NCBI GenBank assembly: GCA_944548615.1
Contig: OX155963.1
Coordinates: 16,668,771-16,732,770, forward strand
Direction: 5' to 3'
Source: Micropterix aruncella
Lineage: Eukaryota > Arthropoda > Insecta > Lepidoptera > Micropterigidae
DNA: 64,000 bases
Shown here: positions 14,275 to 25,159 of the stretch, one piece after another
Position numbering within the stretch: position 1 is the stretch's first letter
Layout of the letters: each line of letters begins with the position of its first letter
Translations under genes and position numbers: made by a program
The notes under the pieces: generated by a model
Told to the model about the DNA's origin: nothing
Databases searched by the model: none
Seen by the model: only the letters and a program-made list of their open reading frames with translations

Positions 14275-14999
14275 CCCAAAAAAATACAATCCTTCGTTTC
14301 CCCTGTGGTCTTCATATGATAATGCTCATTTCGGCTGTATTTTTTTTTTAAATATGAAAATGTAATAAATATAAATTGATATAAATATTAGTAAGATAAA
14401 TAGTGATATGAATATTAGTAAGCAATTTACAAAAAAATGTGTTTATCAATGTGCGTTAATTAAGTAAATAAATAAAGCATCGACGTTTAAGAACCAAGTG
14501 CAAAGATTTCTATCAAAGTTTCTTCTTTATTTAAGGTTTCTTTATAGTTGATAGTGTTTTGGTAAAATAAAGCTATTTTTCTTTCTAAGTTTCTTTCTTT
14601 GTTCGTTTGTTTTCAAGCACAGCTATTTCTCTAGCGATTTTGTAAGTATTATTTATTGACATGCCTTATAAATAATATATGGAAAGCCATTAAAATGGAC
14701 ATCGGAGACATATTTCCTTTTCAAACGCCGCGTGCCAACGCGATATCGCGTTGTGTATCAATACAGCCGTCATAAAGTTTTCATGTTTTTCCTCCCCAAA
14801 ATTATCATAAAATATATAGCAGTGTATAAAACTGTCCCTGTTTCAAAAGGAATGTGATTTTTATTCATAGAAGGCGATTCTTGCTGTGGGTGTTGGATGT
14901 AGAATTATATTGGCAGAATGCTCAGTTGTTACTCTTTTTGTTATGTATTTATCCGTAAATTTAAAATACAAGATACAAAAACAAATTATCTTACTAAAA
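14275..14999. other. AT-rich spacer, nothing recognised
   Basis: Low-complexity AT-rich DNA with repeated TTTCTTT motifs around 14520-14620. No gene or matched repeat. Confidence 0.4.
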
Positions 15000-15130
15000 A
15001 ACATTTTTTTAGTGTACAATGTACTTATTCTAAACCAAGCTCGGAAAGGAGATTCATCTCTTTGACATATAATGGTTTACCACCTCACTAAGAATGAACC
15101 TGTGTTGAGGTGGTCCTAATATCGTTAGTT
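15000..15130 (-). repeat. Family I repeat (copy 1)
   Basis: Contains GATTCATCTCTTTGACATA and GGTTTACCACCTCACTA. These recur in reverse complement at 22125-22320, where the sequence ends in a (AATA)n-type tail. That suggests both are 3' ends of one LINE family whose coding part is absent here. Confidence 0.6.
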
Positions 15131-15639
15131 TAATTCTGTCGAGAGGGCAAGGCTCATCTGTTACGAGAATATTATATTATATTAATACATATATAGATAT
15201 ACTATATGCTATTGTAGATACTACGTCACATTATTGTAATTCATTTGCCCCGCCAAATATAGCAATTCATATTTTCCCACTTCGAATGGTACTTCTCACG
15301 CGAACATCAGAGTCAGATTACGGACATGACTTTATATTTATATATGCATCACATACAGAAATAGCAATAACATAATTATTCAATTAAAATAATTTAATAA
15401 ACGGTGGGTTTCTCGGAATAAAAAAGATCAGAGATTACAAATAAAAGAGAGAGCGAAAGGATGATTGTGTGTTTCTAATCGGTTACATTGGAATTCCTGT
15501 AACAATAACCTAAATCAGCACTTCCTCTTCTTCCGAATATCGCCATGCATTGAGTCTATCTTAGTACGGGCTATGGCCTGGTTAGACAGATTCTGCAATG
15601 AAACCCATTTTTTTGGAGTGAATAAATTACTATTATTAA

Positions 15640-15676
15640 AAATATTATTATTAATATTATTATTATTATTACTTGT
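15640..15676. repeat. (ATT)n microsatellite
   Basis: An imperfect run of ATT trinucleotides about 37 bp long, in AT-rich sequence. Confidence 0.85.
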
Positions 15677-15765
15677 AACGAACCCAATAGCGGTCGCTAT
15701 ATGCCAATCCGGTCGCCGCCAGGATGCGAGTAGACTGAGAGGAAGCCGGCCGTAGACTAACGCAC

Positions 15766-16070
15766 GTCATTTTATTTTATTTTATTTTATTTTATTCTGG
15801 AACCAAACAGAACTACATACAATGCAATAAAAACCTATTTAAAAGTGAAAAAAATCCATTAATCCATTACTTTATATTCGGAATAACATTCCGAATATAC
15901 TTGAATATACTTGAGATAAAATTATGTCCTTGAACTAAATTAAATGAAATATAATACATATGTATAAATGTGTTGTGATCATCTAGAATCTAGATAGGCT
16001 CTAGAATTTTTTTTATTGAGTTCTTATAAGAGGTTTTTGATGAATGTAAAATTAGGAGAACAAAAACACC
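15766..16070 (-). mobile_element. LINE 3' untranslated region, family G (copy 1)
   Basis: Begins with (ATTTT)n at 15769-15794, the complement of a 3' (AAAAT)n tail. It continues with GGAACCAAACAGAACTACAT, GAGATAAAATTATGTC, GATCATCTAGAATCTAG and CTTATAAGAGGTTTTTGATG. The same order occurs at 23485-23900. It lies downstream, in the minus sense, of the LINE coding fragment at 16414-16870 and may be its own 3' region split by a SINE. Confidence 0.7.
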
Positions 16071-16224
16071 CACAATACAGCCTATTATTGGAATGAGACA
16101 GTATTTGTAAATAGTAAGTTTCTCGACTTAACACATAATCATATTAAATTTATTTTTGGGTCTTATTTTATCATACTATTTTTCAGGTTCTGCTCCTAAT
16201 TGTAAAATTTCACAATAGGCGGGT

Positions 16225-16404
16225 TTATTATCATGCGACAATCTCTTCCAACCAACCCTACTATGAAGTGTTTATATGTAAGTGTCTTGTTATTCCATTC
16301 GATCGACAGGAATGAAATGCAATTCCGTTAATTTTATCCCAACGTAAAATGGTGACACAGCCGGGAATCGAACCCGTAACCTTACAATGTTAGATAAAGT
16401 GACC
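16225..16404 (-). mobile_element. tRNA-derived SINE (copy 1, internally deleted)
   Basis: Minus-strand copy of the SINE seen better at 51.2 kb. The internal polymerase III B box is present as GGTTCGATTCC, and the body contains the reverse complements of CAATCTCTTCCAACCAACCC and ATTCGATCGACAGGAATGAA. The A-box side (about 16385-16402) is worn. Compared with the 51-kb and 61-kb copies, about 30 bp near 16280 is deleted. It sits between a LINE tail and a LINE coding fragment and probably inserted into that LINE. Confidence 0.8.
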
Positions 16405-16410
16405 TGTCTA

Positions 16411-16870
16411 CTATAAGTGTTTCATCTTAATTTTCAGTAGGTGTGCTCCAATGAATCTTTTAAAAATGTCAATATTTTTGATTTCTTTATATTCATCAAG
16501 CAGCCGATTAAAGAGTTTGAGCCCTACAAACTCGTATAGTATAATGGCCTGAAACTTGGTCGTTCGGGGTATAATAGTTTGGCGGTAATATGTAGGTCTT
16601 GATACTCGTTGATTGGAGATGAACTTCTTCATGAGATATTGCCAAGCTCTTATTGTGATAAAATTCGCAAAGACCTTCTTGAGCAAAAATCGCTTAATTG
16701 CATGCTTATTTACCCGATTACGTATGACTACATGACTTATTGCCAAGCTCTTATTGTGATAAAATTCGCAAAGACCTTCTTGAGCAAAAATCGCTTAATT
16801 GCATGCTTATTTACCCGATTACGTATGACTACATACCTTGGACCAACACCCATTATCGCACGACGCATGG
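16411..16870 (-). pseudogene. LINE C-terminal fragment carrying a 101-bp tandem duplication
   Basis: The minus-strand frame from 16746 to 16411 ends with LKLFNRLLDEYKEI and FKRFIGAHLLK. That resembles the conserved end of CR1/Jockey-type LINE proteins, where an aromatic-NRLP block is followed by an FK-rich helix. Upstream (16870-16760) AMRRAIMGVGPRY looks like part of the region after the reverse transcriptase. The coding sequence contains a direct duplication, 16637-16737 repeated at 16738-16834, perfect for about 96 bp. It shifts the frame, since 101 is not divisible by 3. The catalytic core is missing. Family assignment is tentative. The larger plus-strand frame over 16609-17220 is a shadow of the same repeat. 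Confidence 0.6.
16637..16834. repeat. Perfect tandem duplication, period 101 bp
   Basis: Two copies starting TATTGCCAAGCTCTTATTG at 16637 and 16738. They are identical through TATGACTACAT and then diverge. Perfect identity shows the duplication is recent, or an assembly artefact. Confidence 0.95.
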
Positions 16871-17149
16871 CTTATTGTAATTTGAAGAAATCTTCGATGT
16901 GCGCTCTATTGTACACAGTAGGATATCATAGCGGAGATATAAGTTACAAACCATTTTCAAAACGGCTACGGACGTTATTCAAATCTCACATAACCGTAAT
17001 TTTTGCAAGTCAAAACCCTACCTATAGCCCTATTAGTACAATTAAGAGAATAAATTATTATTGTTCTATTCTGCCCCAACGCCCGCACCAATTTAAACTG
17101 TATCTTGCTAAGAATGACACTTCTTGGAGACGTCATCTATTATGGGTGA

Positions 17150-17770
17150 ACCCGCCACCCCAGAAAAGTATAACGATATATACTCATTCTTTCAACCGTG
17201 GGGTGAACACAGAAACATAGGGACAAGGCAGTTCACTGTCCAACTGCGCCAACATTCCAGTAAGAGTTCAACGCTGCGGCAAGGCGTGAACTGGGATGAG
17301 AAACAGCGGGCAGCCTCGCGCTCTCACTACCAGATTTGGCTGTATTTCTCCGTCCTTCAGTCTGTTCGCAGGTTCGACGTCGCTTGCGCGGCCTCTACCT
17401 AATGTCAGCGGTAATATAGTTCGAATTTATCGCGAAGCGTGGCGCCCTTTGCCCGTCTTTCCCACGGGATCGGGTGGCTAACGAGTCGTTGACATTGTAA
17501 CTGAAATCAGGTCAACAACCACCCCCGCTTCGCAGGAAACATATAATTTCCATTCCAGACCCCCCGGTTATTAGCCGGAGAGCACAGTCGATTGGCTAAC
17601 GCCGCACGATGCGCAAACCGCCCAGCACCGCCCGAGATCCTTCCCCTAGAGGATCCGATCCCGTGTTCACGACATAGTCGTGATTGAATAAACAGAGTCC
17701 TTTTTAGGTTAGTCCCTCTTCGAGGAGGCTACCGTATGGGAGTTGAATCGTGAGTTGAGCCGACCCAAGG
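17150..17770 (+). repeat. Family H repeat (copy 2)
   Basis: Opens near 17180 with a TTTCAACCGTGGGGTGAAC stretch. It continues with CTACCAGATTTGGCTG, TTGCGCGGCCTCTACC, AATTTATCGCG, GGTCAACAACCACCCCCGC and TGAATCGTGAGTTGAGCCG. It is one of the longer copies and about 55-60% GC in parts, unlike the AT-rich surroundings. The 92- and 61-codon open frames inside are not conserved in register with the other copies. Confidence 0.7.
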
Positions 17771-18555
17771 CACCGTATACCAGACAGTAGCTTCTATTAG
17801 AAAAAAAATGAAATCGAATCGAATACGTCACGAGTCGTAAGGGCTTGCATATGGCTTCCAGATGTCCGCTACTCAGCCCACGCGGATATGCAAACGTTCG
17901 TAAAAGTTGCTAACCTTTACACGCGCGTAATGTTAACCAAAAGCGTTCGTCGAGACGTACCCATCGACAACTTTCGTCGCACCACATTCCCGCAATGCTC
18001 TGACGCTCGAGAGAGCGTCTACTGTTCTCTCAGTATACTGTGCCCAAGGTAACAATCAGGTCATTTAGCCCAAGCTACACGGAACCATTAGCTGCCAACG
18101 GTGTTTGTATGTTTGTTTCATGCGTAATGGCGGGCTAAGTTTGATTTGAGAGCTCAATTACGTAGAGTATACGTATATCCCTTCCGGCTCCCGGTCTAAA
18201 GAGAATCCTTCCACGCAAATTGCCATTCGCGACAAAAACATCATTGAAATGTCAAAGGATCTATTTGAATAGGAAGGAAGCCAGCGGTAATGAGACACCG
18301 TCAATGAGACGGGGTGAGATACTGTCGCAGTCTTGCTTGAATATCAAACCGATTTCAGCGGAAGTCGCCAACGAGAAAAAAGCTTATCTGGATATCTTAT
18401 GAAAGACGAATCGAACGAAGGGGGATGAGCCCAACGCACGCGAGAAACGGATGTGAAATCTCTTAAACCGTCGCGCAGAGGCTGGTTTTACAAGATAGAA
18501 GGTCATCGAAGACACTCGTGAACCGGTAAATGGTAATGGAGCTGTTGTATAGGAT
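17771..18555. other. Unclassified GC-richer segment
   Basis: Sequence of mixed composition between two family H copies, with runs such as GAACGAAGGGGGATGAGCCC near 18413. It may belong to the same composite repeat as family H, but I see no second copy in the window. A 60-codon frame at 18220-18402 shows no known motif. Confidence 0.3.
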
Positions 18556-18559
18556 ATGT

Positions 18560-18890
18560 CGCATCTGCAAATCTTTTCTGCGAATGGTTTCGTCTAGCTT
18601 GGACCATAAGATCCACGATTCAACACCTATTCACAAGCTTCCTCGTATGGAAGGCTATTCCGCTACTCTTGCGTCTCAGGCCTTACGAATGGTGAATCGA
18701 TTTCTCCTGGTGGGATTGCCTCCCGGCGCTACTAGACTGTTTGTGACGCCAATCGGTTGTGCACTCCGACTAATTGCTGAAGGAGTCTGGAGACTATGGA
18801 AATATACTGTCTCCTAATGGTTGACCTGTCGTCAACCATTTTTGAAATGACCATTACGCTCCCTGATCCTGTATTCAGAGCCAAGCAAAA
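18560..18890 (-). repeat. Family H repeat (copy 3, partial)
   Basis: Carries the end portion of family H: GGTTTCGTCTAGCTTGGAC, CTTGCGTCTCAGGCCTTACG, TTTCTCCTGGTGGGATTGCC, CCAATCGGTTGTGCACTCCG and TCTGGAGACTATGGAAATAT. The part with the CCGTAACCAGTCGGGAG landmark is missing, so this copy is truncated. Confidence 0.7.
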
Positions 18891-18954
18891 GTATGTTAGC
18901 ACAACAAACCTAAAACCTTCAGCTGAAATTCTTCCTTTTATTTTATTTTAAAAG

Positions 18955-19485
18955 ATCAAAATGTGTTTCCTATTTTATTTTGTAAAATCATCAGGGAATG
19001 CTTGAAGCAGGAACAACGGGCATCCTGGAAACAGAGCCAGGGATATCGCCAGGCAAAAGCCATGATGAAGCAACCACTACAAAAGAAAACCAAGGCCCTA
19101 CTTGTCATGAGCAACAAGAACCTTAGAACCACTATCGGTCTCCTGACCGGACACACGACCCTTAGAGCACATCTATTTAACCTTGGCTGGACCGAGAGCA
19201 AGGACTGCCGAATATGTGGCGAAGAACCTGAAGACAGCATACACATCGTTGGTCGCTGCCCAGGCCTCGCCGCTAAAAGACACAGTTTACTGGGACGAGC
19301 CTTTCTCGAACCTAGCGATTTGCCCAACTTGAAGGTCAGTGATCTACTTGGACTGGTAAGAAGTACTGGGCTACTAGCTGACCACTGACATAACCACAAA
19401 GTGGGTAGTTACAAAAGATCTTATAGATCTAGGTGACATCAAGGGCTGGAAACAAGCCCCCACTCCATCTACTACTACTACTACT
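18955..19485 (+). pseudogene. 3' end of an RNase-H-type LINE, with (CTA)n tail
   Basis: A plus-strand frame (18963-19388, 141 codons) reads as the end of an I/R1/Jockey-type LINE protein after the RNase H domain. It contains a WKQSQGYRQAK block, a GLLTGHTTLRAHLFNLG block, and a CCHC-type cluster, C-RICGEEPEDSIHIVGR-C. In these families that cluster is the terminal zinc-binding motif. The frame closes with a TGA, followed by about 85 bp of 3' untranslated region and (CTA)n at 19470-19485. The 5' part is missing. The protein end itself is intact, so decay is mainly by truncation. The exact clade is uncertain. Confidence 0.82.
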
Positions 19486-19489
19486 TCCT

Positions 19490-19960
19490 ATTTTAAATCG
19501 ACTCAGGAGCAGTATTGAAACTATTTACGTTACCCAAACAATATTAATAAAAGTCTCGTAATGGAATTTGAGACAATGGCCAAACCATCGACGACATATT
19601 CACCTCGTGAAATTGTACTATCGCTTGTGATTGTGCTTTATGCACTTTCTAAAATGCGCAACGAGGAGCAGGTCCCGGTGAATGGTCGGTTCCCTCGTGA
19701 ATTTTGTAATCACAGTGCTATTTCAATTTTAGCAACGCCCATCAAGGGCTCAACGCAACACTTGTTTATTAGCGCCAGGTTTATGCAGCCCAGCATCCGT
19801 GATCTCATTTTTTTGTACCTCACCCCAATGCATATTTTCTTTGTTGCATACAGCCACTGCAACGAGGAGGTCGCCATTGATGAGGGGAAAGGGGAAAGAG
19901 CGTAGATGGGCCAACAAGATGCACATCGTGTTGGCACCAGGTGTAATTGATTATATAGCG
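19490..19960. other. Spacer, nothing recognised
   Basis: Moderate GC sequence with a 114-codon plus frame (19561-19905) and a 75-codon minus frame. Neither shows a motif I know, and I see no second copy. It could hold a decayed transposase, but I cannot support that. Confidence 0.3.
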
Positions 19961-19962
19961 TA

Positions 19963-20658
19963 CTAGCTGACCCGTGCCCACTTCGTTGGGCAGTAAAACT
20001 TTTTACTTGTGATGAAATTATGAGTGTGGTTTGGTTAGTACTGAGTGTGATGATTTATTTCCTGACTGCTAAAAGAAGGGTTATATTTTTACTGCAAATG
20101 TATGTATGTATTTGCATGCCAATTTGACTATATTACCGTTATTTGTGAGTGTCTTATTTGTGAGTGTCTTATCTCTTGAACCATTTATGCAGTAAAAGTG
20201 AAATTATATATATAAGTCTTTTGTTTAAAACACTTGAGACGATAAATTTACTTATTTTGATAATAATTCATAATTGTTGATAATATGACCAATAAACATG
20301 ACCTAACGATTAAAATATTTTTTTTTTAATTTGAAAAACTACTTTTTGTGACTTAAATATAAAAGTTAGACATATGCTGTCGCTGACTTTTTTGTAGGCA
20401 TTATCAAGCTCTACAACTATTCTCTAGAACTTAATCATATATCTCTCATCGTTAAGGCAGCGTTAGTTAGAAACGTTTTCGTTCGACCGTTTTTTCCGAC
20501 TTACTTTGGAAATCCGACTACCACGAAAAAGTCTTTTCATTTTTCGGATTAATATATATCCTAGAAGAATTTTCAAAATCGGTTCAGTAGATCCAGAGAT
20601 TACTTCCTACAACGTCACAAACTTTACCTCTTTATAATATTAAGTATATAAGTATAGA
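19963..20658 (-). mobile_element. Non-autonomous Helitron-like element, 696 bp
   Basis: On the minus strand it starts TCTATACTTATATACTTAAT and ends CTAG, with A on the 5' side and T on the 3' side, the usual AT target. The CTAG is preceded at a few bases by a perfect hairpin, GCCCA-ACGAAG-TGGGC. A 5' TC, a 3' CTRR and a subterminal hairpin together define Helitrons. There is no Rep or helicase coding sequence, so it would need another element's protein. Its 5' end (AATATTATAAAGAGGTAAAG) and its AGTTTGTGACG-type continuation resemble the shorter elements at 39.8 and 45.4 kb only in part. Confidence 0.85.
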
Positions 20659-20789
20659 TTAGATTGCTCATCGCAGTAATTCGATTTGGCAGCTAGAATT
20701 TTACTACGAAACGCAACGTGTAGATGGCACAAAGGGGCGGTGTCGACTACAACGCGCGAACCCGTTACCCTAGGCTGGTTTAACGATAA

Positions 20790-21215
20790 GTGATCGATAT
20801 TTCAGCCGTGGGATGAACCTAGAAGACTTAGAGACAAGACAAATCTATTGTCTAGCTCCGCCAACAAGCCCGTTAGAGGCCAACGCCTTACGGGCGAGGC
20901 ATCGGGAAAGGTATCAGCCTCGCCCCCTAACTACCAGTTTTGGAAGGATATCTCCATCTGGAATTAACATTCAGGATACCTCTGTCCTCCCGACTGGTTA
21001 CGGGTCCGAAGTCGCTTGCGCGGCCTCTACCGATTGTATTACAGCGGTAATTCAATTTGAATTTATCGCGGACCTAGGCATCCTATTTCAATAGTGGCAT
21101 GACAACAGGTCAACATCCACCCCCGCAACTTAGGAGACAGTATATTTCCAGTCTACAGACTCCTTCAACAATTAGTCAGAGCAAAACGGTTGTCAGAGTC
21201 GAACAAAAAATTAAT
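20790..21215 (+). repeat. Family H repeat (copy 4)
   Basis: Runs from TTTCAGCCGTGGGATGAACC (about 20801) through CTAACTACCAGTTTTGGAAG, CTCCCGACTGGTTACGGGTC (about 20987-21006) and GACAACAGGTCAACATCCAC to ACTCCTTCAACAATTAGTCAG. A 93-codon frame (20813-21094) matches frames in the 49-kb and 52-kb copies at the amino-acid level (ISPSGIN-QDTSVLPTGYGSE). The DNA is equally similar, so this is not proof of coding. Confidence 0.75.
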
Positions 21216-22120
21216 CATAATGAATATATTCTATGTATTTTGTGGTGGTAGCAATTCGATGTGCGGTTTGCCGGTTAACATTACCCAACGAACCCAATCC
21301 CTTTGTAAACCCTTTTAATAATGATTCAACAATAAAGGCCATTGTAACCCTCGAATTTGGAGGTGATATTTGAATGAGTTACCTTTGTGCCAAACTTCTC
21401 GCAGTCTAATTTTGGGGTCTCACAACCGTCCGATAAAATGAGCAGATAATATTATTACAGGTATAGGTTAGATGAAATTCTGCGAATTTCGGTGAATTGT
21501 ATATCGTAGTCGTGGAAAGAAAAGTACCTACCTAACTGACGAAGTTATTTTTGAGATAATGACTTTATGTTTTCATTCAACTAAAGCTTTATCGAGAGGA
21601 GACAATTAAATTGAGATTAATATTTTTTGGTTTTATTGAAAAATTAGGACATTGATAAAACTCCTTTACCTAAATTTGATTTTTAACCTTAATTTTAATT
21701 TTAAAAATGAAAATCGCAATTGCATAATCACAAAAAGGTGTCTCATTGTTCTAAAGGTATGATATAATCTCTAAATCAAATAAACTATTAACTTGAACTT
21801 TACATAAATCAAAACGCTAATTAATATAAAGAAATAGGTAGACTGAAAATTTAAAATTGTATTTTATTAGGATATGTAAAAGGCATTTTAATGCCACCGA
21901 AAAAAATAACGTTTCCTTATTACCGATAATATCGACTAAACTACTATAATCTTAAATCGTACGTAACGATAATCTTAATCGTACGTAACGATAATCATAA
22001 ATGTAATAAACAAAGGAAATTATACGATTGTACAAAAAAATAGACGGTGCTATGAATGCTAACCATTTTCAACTGTTTCGTCCGGTCCGGTTGAAAAGTA
22101 AAGAAGTGCAGTTATTGGAT
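21216..22120. other. AT-rich spacer, nothing recognised
   Basis: No gene. A direct duplication of CGTACGTAACGATAATC occurs at about 21958-21994. Otherwise I see no repeat partner. Confidence 0.4.
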
Positions 22121-22124
22121 AGAT

Positions 22125-22320
22125 TAAGATATTAGTGTCACATCAACACAGGTTAATTCCTAGTTAGGTGGTAAACCGTGTATGTCAAAGAGATGAATCT
22201 TCTTTCCGAGCTAGGTTTGTTATACGTATGTACACTTATTGAAAATATTTTGAATCAAGATGAGGTTTTTCTCTGTATCTGTATATTGAGAATATGAATA
22301 AATAAATAAAATAAAAGGAA
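22125..22320 (+). repeat. Family I repeat (copy 2), LINE-like 3' end
   Basis: The reverse complement of the 15.0-kb copy: GTTAGGTGGTAAACC, GTATGTCAAAGAGATGAATC and TTCCGAGCTAGGTTTG. It ends in ATGAATAAATAAATAAAATA, an A-rich tail typical of a LINE 3' terminus. Confidence 0.6.
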
Positions 22321-22524
22321 ATAAAAGTGTTTTCAGAAGTGATTATTTCACTACTAGTTTTGGATAACAGTTAGTTGACAATTTTTGGCCATATGCAGTT
22401 AAGCACTTTATCCATCGATAGAGAAAAAAAAATTGTGATAGGAACAACAACCTCCCAAACTTCTGCAAAAACATAGAAAGTTGTTGTTTTGTTTAAAAAA
22501 TTAACATTTATTGAACTATATTCT

Positions 22525-22680
22525 GTTTTCTTGTCCACCCTAGAACGGGCCAGTCGCAGTTGGGTTACGGAATCGAATAAGCAACAGGTTAAGGTTTTGC
22601 CATTCGGTTCCTGCTATTTTTGTAAGCCAATCAATGTTTGATAGTAATTATTACTTAAATAAAATAAATAAATAAATATT
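22525..22680 (+). mobile_element. LINE 3' untranslated region, family F (copy 1)
   Basis: GAACGGGCCAGTCGCAGTTG, then CAGGTTAAGGTTTTGCCATT, then CGGTTCCTGCTATTTTTGTA, ending in TAAATAAAATAAATAAATAA. The same order occurs in reverse at 39355-39510. The coding part is absent. Confidence 0.65.
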
Positions 22681-22689
22681 TTTATTTTC

Positions 22690-23480
22690 ATCCTGGCACA
22701 CATCTCAATCTTCTGTAGATGAAATCAATGAGTCATTCAAGTCTCATCACGCAAAAATTCAACTCTGCCGAAACGTTTCACGCTGTAAGATCCAACTCCC
22801 ATGTCACGCCCCTATAAATGCATGTCATATGCTAGTTAACAACGCCTATAATGATTTGCAAATAAATTGCAAAAATGTATTGACAATCGATTTGCGTGGC
22901 AAAATGACGTAATTACACAAATTGATTGATGGAATGTCATGTTAGGCGACGATCCATCGATGAAATTGCAAGACGCCTACGATGAAAAGTTTATTGCATC
23001 GTACATTACAATCGTACACACGCCAATTATCTCGTACGCAAACGGTAAATTGAATCATTAAAAATAAGCGATCCGACGCGTTTGTTGAGATATAATTTAA
23101 AAGGTGATTAGGATGTTTGAAATATTTCATGATTTGATGAGCCTATTTAATTAGATATATACCGCTAGTAGCTATGGGCCGTTGTAGACCTAACGCACTA
23201 TTGAATGTGACATCATCAACATGGATATTGCTGTTGTGAAAATTAGAAGATAGCCGAAGAACCATCTCATCTCATCGAGTAAAAACATAGACGACGAACC
23301 AGAGTTATTATTTTAGTATTCGACAGTCTATACCAGCTGCGTTTTAAATTTGTAGTTTTGAAAATAATATTTTATCTCATTCGATTTTGTTGCCATGACA
23401 TACTATCAAGAACGACTAAAATTAATTGAAACTAAATACCTATACCATTTTTCAAAACGATTTGTATGTACCTAAATATT
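22690..23480. other. Spacer, nothing recognised
   Basis: No gene or matched repeat. The 62-codon minus frame at 22942-23130 lacks known motifs. Confidence 0.4.
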
Positions 23481-23484
23481 TTTT

Positions 23485-23940
23485 TTCATTTTTTTATTCC
23501 GGAACCAAACAGAACTACATACAATGCAATTAAAACGTATTTAAAAGTAACAAAAATCCATTAAGGTGATTTCGAATATTAAATATACAAAATAATCGCA
23601 ATATGATATTTTACATTGTTTCCGCTTGAGAATGCGTGAAGTCGGGATGGGAAGTAAGGGGAAAGGAAGAGACAAAATAGATAAAAAATGATTATGTATG
23701 TATATAAATATATTTATATTTAATTTTAGGTATGATATGTAGGCATTATAATAAATATACTTGAGATAAATTATGTCGATAAACTAAATTAATTGAAATA
23801 TAATATGTACAAATGTTTTGTGATCATCTAGACTAGATAGACTCTAGATTTTTTTAAATTGAATTCTCATAAGAGGTTTTTGATGAGTGTAATAGTGATG
23901 AATGTAATAATTAAAAGTATATAAACACTATAGTAAGTCA
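23485..23940 (-). mobile_element. LINE 3' untranslated region, family G (copy 2)
   Basis: Matches 15766-16070: GGAACCAAACAGAACTACAT at 23502, GAGATAAATTATGTC, GATCATCTAGACTAG, and CTCATAAGAGGTTTTTGATG. It has about 150 bp more in the middle (23580-23750), which includes a GGGATGGGAAGTAAGGGGAA segment. The T-rich left edge is the complement of the tail. Confidence 0.7.
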
Positions 23941-23989
23941 TTAGTTTATCACATGGTAATATAACAAGTACCTACATATATTAAAAGGA

Positions 23990-24400
23990 ATAAAAAACTT
24001 TACTGCCGTTACAAAAAGTGAACTACATACTGTATTTATAATGATGTTTATTATGGTTTTTTAACGAAATATTTGCGGTTTATGTATTTATCCATATGGA
24101 TACATATCTTTTCGGAATGTACTCAATCAGACCTTTCGTTTGACACTAAACTTGATATATTTATGTGAATTTATTGACATTTGGAGATTTGGACATTTAA
24201 ATAACTACTTACTTGATATTTGGTCAGTTAATGTACTCTACGACAGTTGGCATGACATAAAGACTTTAACAATACTACTTACTTTCAAATCGGTTTGAGC
24301 GCTTAGAAGTCATGGTAGAATAAAGAAACGGAAAACAAACATAGATGAACCCTGAACACATTACACTCCTTTTTTGTTGGGCAGTCGTGTAAAAAAGCGA
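23990..24400 (+). repeat. Family A dispersed repeat (copy 2)
   Basis: A near full-length copy from a TACTGCCGTTAC motif (24000) to TTTTTTGTTGGGCAGTCGTG (24370-24389). It faces copy 3 at 24725-25145, so the two form an inverted pair with a spacer of about 320 bp. Confidence 0.8.
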
Positions 24401-24724
24401 GATCCAGACATGAAAGTTCATATTTTTAATTAGTGACATTCTAGCTGCTCTAATAAAAACTAGGTTAGGTTTCAAATTTATGCGAATCTTTGCGATGAGA
24501 ATTTTCAGAAATTGAGAATCAGAGAATTTTGTGATTGAGAAAAAGTCACGATATTTTATGATAAAAATAGATACATACCATCTTTGTATTCCTTGATTTC
24601 TTGGGATTACAGATACGCTAGTCTGGAGGTAAAATATGGCGAAAAACTGAAACTAAAGAAAATCGACAATGGTCTTTATTTTATTTATATTGATAATGAT
24701 GATGATGATGTTAGATTATTTTTT

Positions 24725-25145
24725 CACCAATATTTTTATATGGCTGCCTAACAAAAATGGAGTGTAACATGTTCAGGGTTCATCTATGTATGTTTCCGTT
24801 TTTTTATTTCATCATAACTTCTATAAGCTAGTACCGATTTAAAAGTATTTGGTATTGTTAGAGTCGTTATGTCATACCGAGTTTCATAGGGCACCTTTAT
24901 TGTCCAAATAGTAAAGAGTTGTTTAATGTCCAAATCTCCAAATGCCAATAAATAAACATAATGTATCGTGTTTAGTGTCAAATGAAAGGTCTGAATTAGT
25001 ACACTCCGAAAACATGTGTATCTATTAGGATAAATACATAAACCACAAATATTCATTAAAAAAATGTAATAAAAATAATTATTAATACTGTAGTTATCTT
25101 TCTGTAACGGCAGTGGTGTTTTTTATTCGTTTTAATATGTTTACT
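24725..25145 (-). repeat. Family A dispersed repeat (copy 3)
   Basis: The reverse complement of copy 2: GGCTGCCTAACAAAAATGGA at its left edge and CTGTAACGGCAGTGGTG near 25101-25117 at its right edge. Even the flanking TTTTTTATTCGTTTTAATAT is shared with other copies, so the true family end lies outside these motifs. Confidence 0.8.
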
Positions 25146-25159
25146 TGTTCTCTTAATTG

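Noticed and set aside
16609..17220. 203-codon plus-strand frame
   Set aside because: Created by a tandem duplication in a LINE lying on the other strand; no domain and no copies with a conserved frame.
19561..19905. 114-codon frame as a gene
   Set aside because: No domain, no repeat partner and an equally open reverse strand.
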